DNA of 64,000 nt from Rotaria sordida. Its lineage: Eukaryota > Rotifera > Eurotatoria > Philodinida > Philodinidae. The translations under genes were made by a program, and so were the position numbers. Positions 12,804 through 23,616 of this stretch are shown here, one piece after another. The DNA is taken from positions 186,001 to 250,000 of the forward strand of contig CAJNOL010000050.1 of assembly GCA_905250125.1 (NCBI GenBank), given 5' to 3'. The notes beneath the pieces were generated by a model. That model saw nothing but the letters and a program-made list of their open reading frames with translations. It was not told the DNA's origin and ran no database searches. Each line of letters starts with the position of its first letter. The stretch's first letter is position 1.

Positions 12804-15800
12804 ATGGAGATAGGCGAATACAATTATTCATTGTTATCGGTATGCTATTTTATAATTTTTTTTAAAATAAATTTTAAATTATCCTGCGGTTTTGAAGAGT
12901 CCGTATGATAGTTTTATGCGAAAACATCTTCAACATTATGGTTATTTTACGGGTTAGTTTTATGTGAATGTTGAAACATTTTTAAATATTAGTCTTTTAT
13001 ATGATAAAGGTCGTGGAGAAGTTATAAAAAAATATGGATTTTTCCCGTCAAAATCTCAACTTATTTCATCATCAAGTGATCCTGAATCAAGTAGTAGTGA
13101 CGAAGAACCAGAAAGTATGTTATTTATTTGAATTTATTTTAAATTATTGTTTGAAACATTTGTTTAATAAGAAAGATAAATAAAAAGTTCAATTTCCTTT
13201 TTTCTTCTTTTAACAGTAAATTGTAATTCAAATTATATACATGAAAATTCTTCTGGTGGGTTTTTACACTTTTGTTTATCATAAATTTGAGTATTTTCTC
13301 TATATTGCATGATATTTATATTTTATCAGTGTATAGTCGTATAGGACATAATTTGTCTATTGATCAACTTAATATAACTTTTTCAACTGGTAAACTAGAA
13401 GCTTGTGAATAGTTGCATGATATCATTAGAAAGAATTTTTGTTATACATAGAAAATGAATATTTATCTATAAAATATAATTTAGAATATAAAAGTAAATC
13501 AAGCGTCCTGGATGCAAAACTAGTAAGTTTAAAAAAAAAATGTTTATTTAATATATTCTTTGTGTTGATTTGATTAGCCTATTCGACAAGCTCGTATACC
13601 ATATGGTTTAAATTGTCGAGGAGGTGCAAATGATGATTATTCATTTGAACCTCGATGGCCTATGGAAGTCGAAGTATTAAATGAACCACGTATTAAACAT
13701 ATTAATATTTCACCGATCCAACCTGAAGTTTTTTATAAACCAAGTTTGTTACAACTTTAAATTCATCAAATATATTTAATAATTTTGATAAATTTTAGCA
13801 ACTAATTATGGACCATCTATACGTAGTGGTGGTGAAAATATTGGTCGTAGTGTTTTTAATTATAATCCCGAATCATGTGGTTATGTAAGTTATGTATTTA
13901 ATATGATTTTAAAATTATTTTTACAAAAAAATAGTTTATTCGATCTCGGATTGGTGGTAATAGAGAAGGTTGTCGACAAGCAGCTACTTTACTTCGAAAT
14001 AATGAAGATACAACTGTTTTATTTGAATCACGTTTTGAAAGTGGAAATTTAATGAAAGCTGTTCAAGTGTAAAGATAAAAATTTCTTTCAAAGAATAGAT
14101 GTAGTTTTTTTTTTTTCTTTTAATAGAGGTGAATTTGAATATGAACTTTATCTTCGATATGATCTTTATACGAAACGTAATACACAATGGTTTTATTTTC
14201 GTATGCAAAACATTCGAGTTGATAAACGATATCGTTTTACAATTGTTAATTTTTTCAAAGTATAATTATTTGTATTTATTTTTTTCATATGTGTATTAAG
14301 AAAATAACTTTTTTTAGCCTACAAGTCTTTATAGTTGTGGAATGAGACCTTTGATGTACAGTGTTTATGATGCAGAAACTAAAGGTATTGGTTGGCAACG
14401 ATGGGGTGAAGAAATTGTTTACTATAAAAATAATCTACCGTAATGAATAATTTGTTGTATTTTAATACCTTCATCATTTATTATTTAGTGCACCTGACAA
14501 TTCCTCATGTAATATGTATTCTCTTACTTGGACATGTAAATTCCCAAATAATAATGATACATATTATTTTGCTCATTGTTATCCATATACATATTCTGAT
14601 TTACAAGTAAAATATTAATTAAATATTTGTTTTTTTTTTGTTGTTGTAAACTTAATATATTTCTTAGGATTATCTTAATGAAATTCAAAATGATCGTTTT
14701 AAAAGTCAATATTGTAAACAAAAAGTTCTTTGTCGAACATTAGCTGGAAATTTTATTTATTTGCTTACAATAACAAATCCAGCAACTGTACAAGTAAATA
14801 ATACAAGTACATCACCTGAAAATCAAGTCAAAAAAGGTGTTGTTGTAACAGCACGTGTTCATCCAGGTGAAACAAATGGATCATGGATGATGAAAGGTTT
14901 ATTAGATTTTTTACTTGGTGATTCAGCTGATGCAAAAGTATAAAAAATTTCTATTAAAAGAAAAAAAAAGATTTATTATCTGTTTGTTTTTTCTGTTAGT
15001 TACTGCGAGATAATTTCATTTTTAAAATAGTTCCAATGCTTAATCCTGATGGTGTTATTGTTGGAAATTATCGTTGTTCATTAGCAGGTCGAGATTTAAA
15101 TCGAAATTATAAAACGATACTTAAAGATGCTTATCCATCAATATGGCATACAAGAGAAATGATCAAAAGGTTAAAAAAAATATCTATTCTTTCATTCATT
15201 CATAATTTTGGAAATTTTAGATTTATGAATGAAACAGAACTTGTTCTTTATTGTGATTTTCATGGTCATTCAAGAAAACAAAATGTTTTTGTTTATGGTT
15301 GTGAAAATAAACAATTACCTAATGAAAGATTTAAAGAAAGAATATTTCCAGCAATGTTATCAAAAAATGACCCTACGAAAGTTTGTATTTTATTTTTCTC
15401 ATAAGATTTTATAGTAGACATATATATAAATATGTGTGTGTTTTTTAGTTTTCATTATATTCATGCAAATATAAAGTTCAAAAGCATAAAGAAGGTACTG
15501 GACGAGTTGTCATGTGGTCTATGGGTATTATGAATAGTTATACATTAGAGGTTTGATTCAGGTTTTTTTTGTCACAGTTTTATATAAATATGTAAAATTA
15601 TTAGGCAACATTTTGCGGATCAACTCAACAGGATCGAGCCGGTCATCATTTTACTATAAAAGATTTTGAATCTATTGGTTATCATTTTCTTGATTCTTTA
15701 CTTGATTATTGTGATCCAGATCATACAAAAGTAAGTTTTATAGTATTAATTCTATAAAATAAAATTCTTTTTTTTAAAAACAAAACTTATACATTTATTC

Positions 15801-18800
15801 TTTCGAATTAACTTATAATAAATAGGAATAATATCGTCAAAATTTATATGATAAATTGTTAAATGGTAATCTAATAATACATGAAGATCTAAAAGATTTT
15901 AATATATCATATGATGATTCAACACATAAAAGTAAAACATAAATCTACATAAAACAAGAACTAACAATATCTATTGATGATAAATATTTAAAAGTTCGAA
16001 CAACAAATAAATTAAATATTTCTCGTAAGGTGAAAAGTGCTCCAAATATATACCGATCAAAATCATAATTAGTTATAACAATAAAACGAAAAGAAATAAA
16101 TATAAATTCTATTCGTCGTGTACTATTAGTAATTCTACTATATATATTTATATATGTATATTCTCTTGCTTTTTTTATATTCTTCTTGTACTCCTTTTTT
16201 TATGATATTGTTTCGTCAGTCATTTTCTATTATAATAGATTATAGAAAAATTTGATTTCAAAAAAATTTTCTATTTTAGCGAGATCGAATATTACTTGAA
16301 CTCGAAGATAATATACGACGTTCTATACAAATTAAACTTTTATCACGTGGCATTAATCCAGGATCATTAGATGATATTGATCTTGATCAATTTTCATCGG
16401 ATGATGATTCAAGGTATAGAAGAAAAAAATATAATAGGAATTTTTATTTATTTATTTGTTCGACAATTTTAGTGATGACGCAGGATCAGATTCATCAACA
16501 GATGACGGTTTACCAAAACATTTAGAAGCAATTGTAGCAGCTAAAGTAGTTTCATTTATATTATAATTTTCATATGGTAAATATTTCTTTTTTTTTCTTT
16601 CTTGTTTTATAAGGCTCAATTAAAAAAAACAAGAAAGAAACCAGCACCAACAAAACCAATTAGAGAAACTAAAAGAAAAGATGAAATAGATAAAGAAAAT
16701 CTTGAAAAAGTAAAATCAAATGTTGTGCTTATCAGTCTTATTTGATGTTGTATTTATGATTAGAATAAAACTGTTGGATTACCCTTAACAAAAATTCGTC
16801 ATTCTCAATTTTCAACTATTGTAAGTTTTTGTGTTCTTCTGTAAACTTTCTATTTTTTCACAATCATGATTTTCCTTTTTTTTTTATTTTTCACATCATC
16901 TTTAAGAAAACTAACTTTATCTTAGCAAAAGTTATGTTGTGCATCCTTTTTGTCTTTTTTCATTTTTCAAGGATTTGTTAGAAACTTCAGTTCTAACAAC
17001 GTATAATAATGGGAATTTATCGGAGGTAAGTTTAGTACAGTAGTCTTCTTTATGATTTTTATTGACAATGAAAATTTAACTAAACAAAACAAAATAATTG
17101 AGAAATGAAAATTATCTTATCCAACTAAAGACAAGAAAAATTAATAAATATTCTAGACGGAACTTGAATGTATGCAACAAAGAAGAAAACGTCGTAATCA
17201 TGTGGCTTATCACGTTTGCAAATGTTTAACCTGTTTAAAGGCTCAAGTGTCCCATATTGAAATGCGATTGGTACTTTCTAATTGCATGGCATATCTACTC
17301 AGAAAAAAGATGAATATTAGATCCTCTTTTTTTTCTTTTTTGTTCTTCTCTTCGGGTTTTTCTCATATTAAACATATGCATAATATATATATATATTCTA
17401 TTTGTGGTATGCATAGATATTTTCTACAATTGCTGCTTAGAATTATCTCTTGCTATATTCATATCAGAGATATTGATGGACTTACCCATTTTGATTGAAC
17501 CCGTTCGCGCGCAGATTCGACATTTGACAGCACTCACAGACTAGATATTTTTACATGTATTCGTGGATTCAAACCATTTATGATTTTTGCTTTACATCCT
17601 TTATTCTTTCGTTCTGCATAGAATTACGTTCACTACTCATGCCATTTCTTCGTTCGATCACTGATCTGGTTGCTTTTACTATTTCTTTCGTTCTTCATCA
17701 CCTAGATTCTTTCTATCATTTTCTCTCACTAAATCTTCGTTCTAGTCATTCATCTACTTGTTTTGAAGCATGCACACATATAAATGCGGTTTGGGTGTTG
17801 GGTGGACGTCTTCTCTTAGACGTCATAAACTCATACCCACATCCGTACAAAACCAAGTTTATTGAATGATATGTTATTAGTTTCTTCAAAGTAAAAAAAA
17901 TTGGAATAAAAGATGTGTAATCTATAGTTATTTTTCAAGTTTTTTTGCGCATATACCGTCATTATGATTCTAGTCGAAGTCATATCTGCTATATTAATAT
18001 TGTATATATTCATATATACTACTACTTCTACCTTACAATTATTTTGTCTTGAAGTTTCCTTGAAATTTTGCAGTATTTATTCATATGTTCATAAATAAAG
18101 AATAATATTCTAATTATAAATGTCTCACAAAGAAACTACCCGAACTGATACTTGCCATTTGAGTTCATATTAGATCTGCAAGGATGTCTCGGTATGACTA
18201 GAAAAATTTTACAAGGGCTCATGCTCTAGGGTCTCGGGAGTCGATTTATGATCGTTTCACTGAGTTTTCGATCTGAAAAATCGTCTATAAACAGATTGAA
18301 TGACTAGTAGAATATCCTGAAAATTGCAGCCGAAAATAATGTATTCTTGTCGAGAAATTGAATTTTTCAAAAAATAGTCGTTTATTTGAAAATTCAACAT
18401 CTCCACAAGGGAACATTATTTTCGGCTGAAACTTTTACAATAATTTACTAGTTAGTCTACCTGTTTATGAACGAAATTTCAAATCGAAATACTTTCAGCT
18501 GAGTTGAAGATTCAATAAAATGGTCGTTATTTGGTTCTAGAGGCCCATGAACATGAACCCCATGAGGATATTTCTAGTTTTACCGAGATATTATTGTGAA
18601 TCTAATACAAGCTCAAACGGTGGGTATCGGTTCGGGTAGTCTCCTTATTACTTTCACATATAGTTAAAAAATGAATGCATGAATAAAAAGAATTAACGAA
18701 TTTATATTAACCCGTGGGTTGAAGAAAAACATCAGTCAATGTGTGAGATAGGTCGAGTTTGTTCTCGAACGGGTCGGTTCAAAAACAAAAACCAATCATC

Positions 18801-21007
18801 AACATCTCTGATTCATACTGATTTTATTTAATACTTTGCTGTTCGTTTTTTCTTCTTCTTTAGTGCTTTTAAATTATTTATTTTGTTTTAATTAATTAAT
18901 TAATATTTCATTGTTTTTTTTTAATAATACATAGACTAATGATGTGACTAAACCAATATCATTAACATCGGCACGTCGATTAAGAGATACTAATAATGAT
19001 CCAGTTCGATATGAAGGTTCAAATGGTATGAATAATCGTTCAAATCGATGGTCAACATCGACAACACAAATAACAAACAGTCGTTTAACAACAGCTGAAG
19101 AAAAAGCACGAAGATCTCAAGTATCTATTGATTTGAAATTTTTTCATTTCGATTTTCTTCATCATTATTAATCACAGATGTTCTGTCCTATTCATGAAGA
19201 CGGTGGGTTATAAATATTATTCTGAGTTTGTTTTATTTTTCTTCTCTTCTTACTCAATCTGTGTGTGGCTTTTTTTGCTACTTCTTCTTCTTCTTCTTCT
19301 AGGCTGAATATTATAAACATTTATCTCGTGATATGCCATCTGATGATCGTGAAAAACAACAGATACAGCAACAACTACAAACCTTAGATGATAATATTCT
19401 AATAACATCTACTTTTTTCCCAAGGCAACCATCATCATCAGAGAATTTACCTGAAGAAGGTATTTCGAATCCTATTTTGTAATATTATATTTATAATACT
19501 TTGTAAAAATATTAATGAAAATAACAATTAAGAATGAGACCGTTAGATTTCAGAGGAGAATTAAATAAATAATAATATATGTGGCGCCTCTTTATTTTGA
19601 TATGAAGATTATTTATTTCAACATTATAACGATTGAAGTTTATCAATAATGAAAACAAAACAAAAAGAAAAGAATAATTGTTGCAAAAAAAGTTTTTCTT
19701 TTCTTATCAGTCATATGTTAACAATCATCATTTTTTAGACGTTCCAGTTGCTTATTCTTCTGGTCAGTCATGCCAAACAACTGAAGTTAATGAACCTATA
19801 TCAACGAATCAATCTCGAGATGCTTTTACAGCTACTTATTTACTTCGAAGACTTAATTGTAAGTATTTAAAAATTAAAATTTTCATTTTTTAAATTTTCA
19901 TATATTTCAGCATTATTTCCAATATCACATACAGGAGGTGTGCATAGATATTTTTGTAGTTTGTTTATCAACTGATATCTACTACTATTGTTTCTATATT
20001 TATAACTGTTTGCTTTTAATTTATAAAAATTAAAACCGTTTTATAGAATAAGATATAATCTGAGAGATTCTTGAATTTGTAAACAATAACAAACGATAGA
20101 ATGAAACAAGTTTTTTTTTTTGTTAATTTTGTTTCCAGGTCTGGAACGTGAATCAGGAACAAATACAAAGGGTTCATCAACAGCTTATCCAATGTTAGCA
20201 TCATCTTCACGTGTTGAGGATGTATGAATTTAATTTTATATATTTTAGAAAAAAAAATAATCATATTCTTATTAAAATAGGATACAACTGATCAATTAGC
20301 AACTGATAATGACACTGATTTTGATATGAGTCGAACAAACATACTAAATCCAAATGAAGATGGACGACAATCAGCAAATGCATCTGTTACGAATCGAGCT
20401 TCTGCTCATTGTAAGTTTTTATTGATGAAAATAAAAAAAAGAAAATATTTATATATTTTATTTTAAAGTAAATGAACGATCACTTGGTACATCTCGATCA
20501 TCAGCTCGACCAAAAACAACAACAACAAATGCTCTACAAAGTCGAACTGTTCTTGATATGCGATCTATTCAACCGCCCACGCAAACACAAGTAAAAAAAA
20601 TAAAATAGGACAAAAAAAAAGTTTTTTTTTTGAATCCATAGAATCTAAAACGTATTGCTGAACAACAACAACATCAAAGACAACGAGTAATGATGGTATT
20701 TGGTAAACAGACTCCTGTTGAAATGATTGAGAAACAAAATTCAACATCATCACGCACAGTTCATTTATCAATAAATGAACGAAGGCCAGATGATGCATCG
20801 TTATATTATGATAGTTCATCATCAATTGTTTCAAGACTTCATCCTATTCAACAAGATAATATATCAATGAATTTAATTTCTCGTATGGATTCAGCATCAA
20901 TAAATAGATCGCAGACAACCGTAAGAAATAATTAGATATTAAAAAATATAAATTTATATATTTTATTTTGCTAGAGAGCATCAAGTGTGAGAAAATCTTC
21001 TAAGTAA
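12804..21007 (+). CDS. AGBL2: Cytosolic carboxypeptidase 2-like (tubulin deglutamylase)
   Basis: About 32 exons in phase encode roughly 1,200 residues (human AGBL2 is about 900). The N-terminus [17 protein letters not shown] matches AGBL2. The Nna1-type N domain ([27 protein letters not shown]) precedes the M14 domain. All key residues are visible: zinc ligands in RVHPGE and DFHGH, substrate residues in AGRDLNRNY, and the catalytic Glu in SYTLEATFCGS. The family shortens polyglutamate or removes C-terminal residues on tubulin, chiefly in cilia. Exon 5 must use the donor ACTG|gtaaac at 13389; reading on hits a stop. After the catalytic domain comes an acidic Ser/Asp patch, as in human AGBL2, then a long Ser/Thr/Asn-rich, disordered-looking tail over about 13 small exons ending ASSVRKSSK. 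Catalytic exons include 14668-14937, 15000-15169, 15221-15380, 15449-15550 and 15605-15730. Confidence 0.93.
15826..16068 (+). pseudogene. Coding-like remnant inside an AGBL2 intron
   Basis: In the 549-nt intron between exons ending at 15730 and starting at 16280, an acceptor-like ATAG is followed by about 80 codons with the gene's own codon style (for example [15 protein letters not shown]). They are interrupted by TAA right after the first codon and again about 40 codons on, and end in a third stop. Skipping it joins HTK to [10 protein letters not shown] in frame, which fits human AGBL2. It looks like a decayed or duplicated exon, or a rarely used alternative end that would truncate the tail. 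Confidence 0.45.
17271..18934. other. Long AGBL2 intron
   Basis: A 1.66-kb intron between the exon ending HIEMRL and the exon starting TNDVTKPI. It contains the foldback at 18135-18640. Open frames at 17172-17498 and 17555-17869 are read-through or chance frames rich in Phe, Ser and Ile and are not called. Confidence 0.6.
18135..18640. repeat. Foldback element with ACTACCCGAAC ends
   Basis: The ends are inverted copies: ACTACCCGAACTGATAC at the left and GTATCGGTTCGGGTAGT at the right. Pairing continues inwards, for example CAGCCGAAAATAATGT against ACATTATTTTCGGCTG near the centre. At about 506 bp it is almost all stem and has no coding capacity. No clear target duplication is visible. It shares internal text with the foldback at 1520-2045. 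Confidence 0.85.
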
Positions 21008-21773
21008 AATTTCTAATTTGTTCTTTCTTTTTCTTTGACTTCCATTGCACATGAACAATCATTATTATTACAAATACAAACTAGGCCCCAGACAGACCGA
21101 ATGTTTTAAAGCTGAATTAACCAATCAAATGATTAGAAACAATAAAACAGAATTAAGTCATCTTTTCAAGACGATTTAACGTTAACGCACCAATAAGATA
21201 CTAGACCGTTCCGGTAATACAAAAAAAATGTGTGTGACGCTTAATATACATACATTTTTGTCAAGGAGGAATGTTTATTTCAACAATGCCTGCATGATAT
21301 TTCCTGACGTCAATAATGAATATCGTTTATTTCATACAATTTTAGTCGTATTTTACACAGAAAAATAACAACTTATTAGATGCAACACATACGATAGTGA
21401 CGCCTATCAATGCACTTACATTTTCTGCTATGTACTTTGCATTCATGAAAGAGACTTGTCCTATACTCTTATTGGTGATTTAGTGTGGACGGTTGTTGAG
21501 TTAAAACAGAATTTAATTCCATGAACTTTTGGTCTGTCTGGAGTCCTAGTCGCTTTTATTCTATTTGATCTGTCCTTCAATTGGTCATTGCATGTGTTGT
21601 TTTTTTTTCATTCCATTTTCTTCATTAATTGTTTTTTTGAAAATTATTTTATCCGTTCTATTTTTATTGTAATGAATATTGAATGTTCTTGTTTTTTTTA
21701 CTTCCTCAAATTAAATAAAGAATAAATCAAGCTTATATTTATTTTTTAGAATAGAATTATAAGATTTTGTATA
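21008..21773. other. Intergenic region AGBL2 to GFA-like gene
   Basis: 766 bp between the AGBL2 stop and the next same-strand start. Most of it is the miniature element at 21084-21546. The remainder has poly-T tracts and an acceptor-like TTTATTTTTTAG at 21738-21749, about 25 nt before the GFA-like start. Confidence 0.6.
21084..21546. mobile_element. Miniature inverted-repeat element, TA-flanked
   Basis: Left end GGCCCCAGACAGACCGAATG and the reverse complement of the right end (GGACTCCAGACAGACCAAAAG) match closely. Each end is bordered by TA (21082-21083 and 21547-21548), the duplication made by Tc1/mariner-type transposases. It is about 463 bp with no open frame, so it would be non-autonomous. 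Insertion is in the 3' flank of AGBL2. Confidence 0.7.
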
Positions 21774-22365
21774 ATGAGTTCATCAATGCCGAAACCTGTT
21801 ACGCTTGAAGGCAGTTGTCATTGTCAACGTGTAAAATTTTCAGTCGATTCATGTATGTATATTTATTATTCTAAATTATTGAAGCTTTTGTTTGGTTTTA
21901 GATACACCCTATCCGTATATGATTTGTCATTGTCTTGCTGATACAAAAACAACTGGTGTATTTAATTGCAATATTATGGGTGAATATTCAACATTTAAAA
22001 TAGAACAAGGTCAAGAATTTGTTAAAATTTATCAAGTTAAACTATGTGATACTGAAAGTGGTAAAAAAGATTCATCAAGTACAAAATTAAGTCCTCATAA
22101 ACGACATTTTTGTTCTGAATGTGGTTCATATCTTTGGGCTTATAATGATGAATATCCACAATGGATTTATCCATTTACATCATCTATTGATACACCATTA
22201 CCAAAACCTGATGAATATTATCATATAATGACCGATTTTAAACTTAATCATGTAGAAATTCCAAAAGGCAAAAATATTCATACGTATCCTCGTTATCCAG
22301 AAGGAAGTCTTGAAGAATGGCACAAAAAACATGGCCTCTATGGAACGTATACAATAGACAAATAA
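21774..22365 (+). CDS. GFA / CENP-V-like zinc-binding protein
   Basis: Two exons, 21774-21852 and 21902-22365, give 180 residues. The GFA fold is shown by its cysteine sets: GSCHCQRVKF near residue 15, PYMICHC near 35, and HFCSECGSYLW near 97. GFA proteins bind zinc and are named for glutathione-dependent formaldehyde-activating enzyme; the animal member is CENP-V. The sequence does not tell whether this copy acts on S-hydroxymethylglutathione. Absence of a signal peptide suggests a cytosolic or nuclear protein. The ending GSLEEWHKKHGLYGTYTIDK resembles stand-alone microbial GFA proteins, so horizontal origin is possible, although it carries a normal short intron. Confidence 0.85.
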
Positions 22366-22406
22366 GATAGGACAAATTTACAGATTTTTTTTTCTTTAAT
22401 CATTAT

Positions 22407-23502
22407 TTAATCATGAGTACAAAAACCACCTGGTCCTCCAGTTTTATAATCATAACCATGCAGATCATATTTGTTTGAAACACGACTTTCAAGAAAAGCT
22501 TGTGGATTTTCAATAATCCGTAATTGTTGTATATCTCGATTGAATATTGCATAAACAAATGATGTGATTAATGTTGCTTCTTCAGTTTTATATTGAGAAA
22601 AACTACAGATAGTACCCTTGCACCATGCACACATAAGTTTACTAGTCTCGTGAATTGGTTCATCGAGATTATCGGCATGACCATAATCAGTTAAATTAAC
22701 AAGAAATGTCGGTCCATATAATGAACGATACCATCGATCATTGCTGATATTATTTGGTGCACATGGTGGAATTTCCTTATGAGCAGGAACATTATCTAAG
22801 ATCATATGAAATCTATAAAATCTAAGAAAATTAAATTTCAGTTTTTACCTAGACCATTACTAATTATTAGTGTTGGTGTTCGAAATGGAAGAGGAGTTGG
22901 AGGATCTTAATATAAAATAAGAAAAAATAGGATAATATTGATTGCTTATTCTTTGTCATACGTGTGATGAAATCTTGTACAAAACCGAATGGATCAATAC
23001 CATCAACAGGATTCATCATAATAATTAATTTTACTGGACCACATGTTGTATTGAGATATTGACCGAGTGGATGAGCTGCTGATGAGTGTGATATAAAACC
23101 AAGATGTTCCATATTTGGTATAACACCTTTGACTTCTCTATGTTCAGCAAAAAGCCGAGTAGCACCATCATCTGGTTTCACAACCCATTCGAGAAATTCA
23201 GCTATATGAACAGCGACTTTTTCTGGTTTTATATTTTCAATTTTTGAAATTCCAATAAGAATAACATTTAGCTCAGCAATTGTTGATACTAATTTGTGAT
23301 AAAATGGTGAAGGTACTATACCTGCTAGACCAGGTAAAAAAATAAGAACTGGATAAGAGCCAGGGGTTGTTGGAGAATAAATATCAAGTCGAAATTGTGT
23401 TGTTGGATCAGTGATTATAATACTACCGACTGACCAATGATCAATTTTACCAGTCGATGAGAAAGGTATAGATATGCAGAGAATAATCAGTGCTAGAAAC
23501 AT
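22407..23502 (-). CDS. Secreted chlorophyllase-like alpha/beta hydrolase
   Basis: Three exons, 23502-22962, 22905-22849 and 22795-22407, give about 328 residues. A signal peptide (MFLALIILCISIPFSSTG) starts the protein. The core follows the chlorophyllase/PET-hydrolase type: YPVLIFLPGLAG strand and oxyanion loop, nucleophile region GFISHSSAAHPLG, acid region MNPVDGIDPFG, and catalytic His in DYGHADNLDE. The stretch PPCAPNNISNDRWY matches the PPCAP region of plant chlorophyllases. The likely reaction is ester hydrolysis of a lipid or pigment outside the cell or in the gut, which would fit an alga-eating animal, but the substrate is inference. The exon 2 to 3 junction uses GATCTTAG|ATAATG; earlier acceptors give a stop. 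Confidence 0.8.
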
Positions 23503-23616
23503 GATATTGTGTAATATTTCTACACTTGTTAAACCCTTTTATATCAGTACAAATATTGTTGTTGGGAATTTGCACATCTGTATTAGGTTTTTTTTTATCT
23601 TTTCTTTTTTTTTCAG
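23503..23616. promoter_or_regulatory. Compact divergent promoter region with acceptor at TSC1 start
   Basis: Only 114 bp separate the start of the hydrolase (minus strand) from the start of TSC1 (plus strand). The last 30 bases are a pyrimidine tract ending TTTTTTCAG directly against the TSC1 ATG, a typical 3' splice acceptor. This suggests spliced-leader addition or a 5' untranslated intron for TSC1. Confidence 0.55.

Noticed and set aside
13390-13416. In-frame TAG in AGBL2 after KLEACE
   Set aside because: The donor ACTG|gtaaac at 13389 removes it and joins in phase to the next exon, so the gene is not broken.
17555-17869. 104-codon frame in the AGBL2 intron
   Set aside because: Low-complexity Phe/Ser-rich text with no acceptor/donor that would keep AGBL2 in phase.
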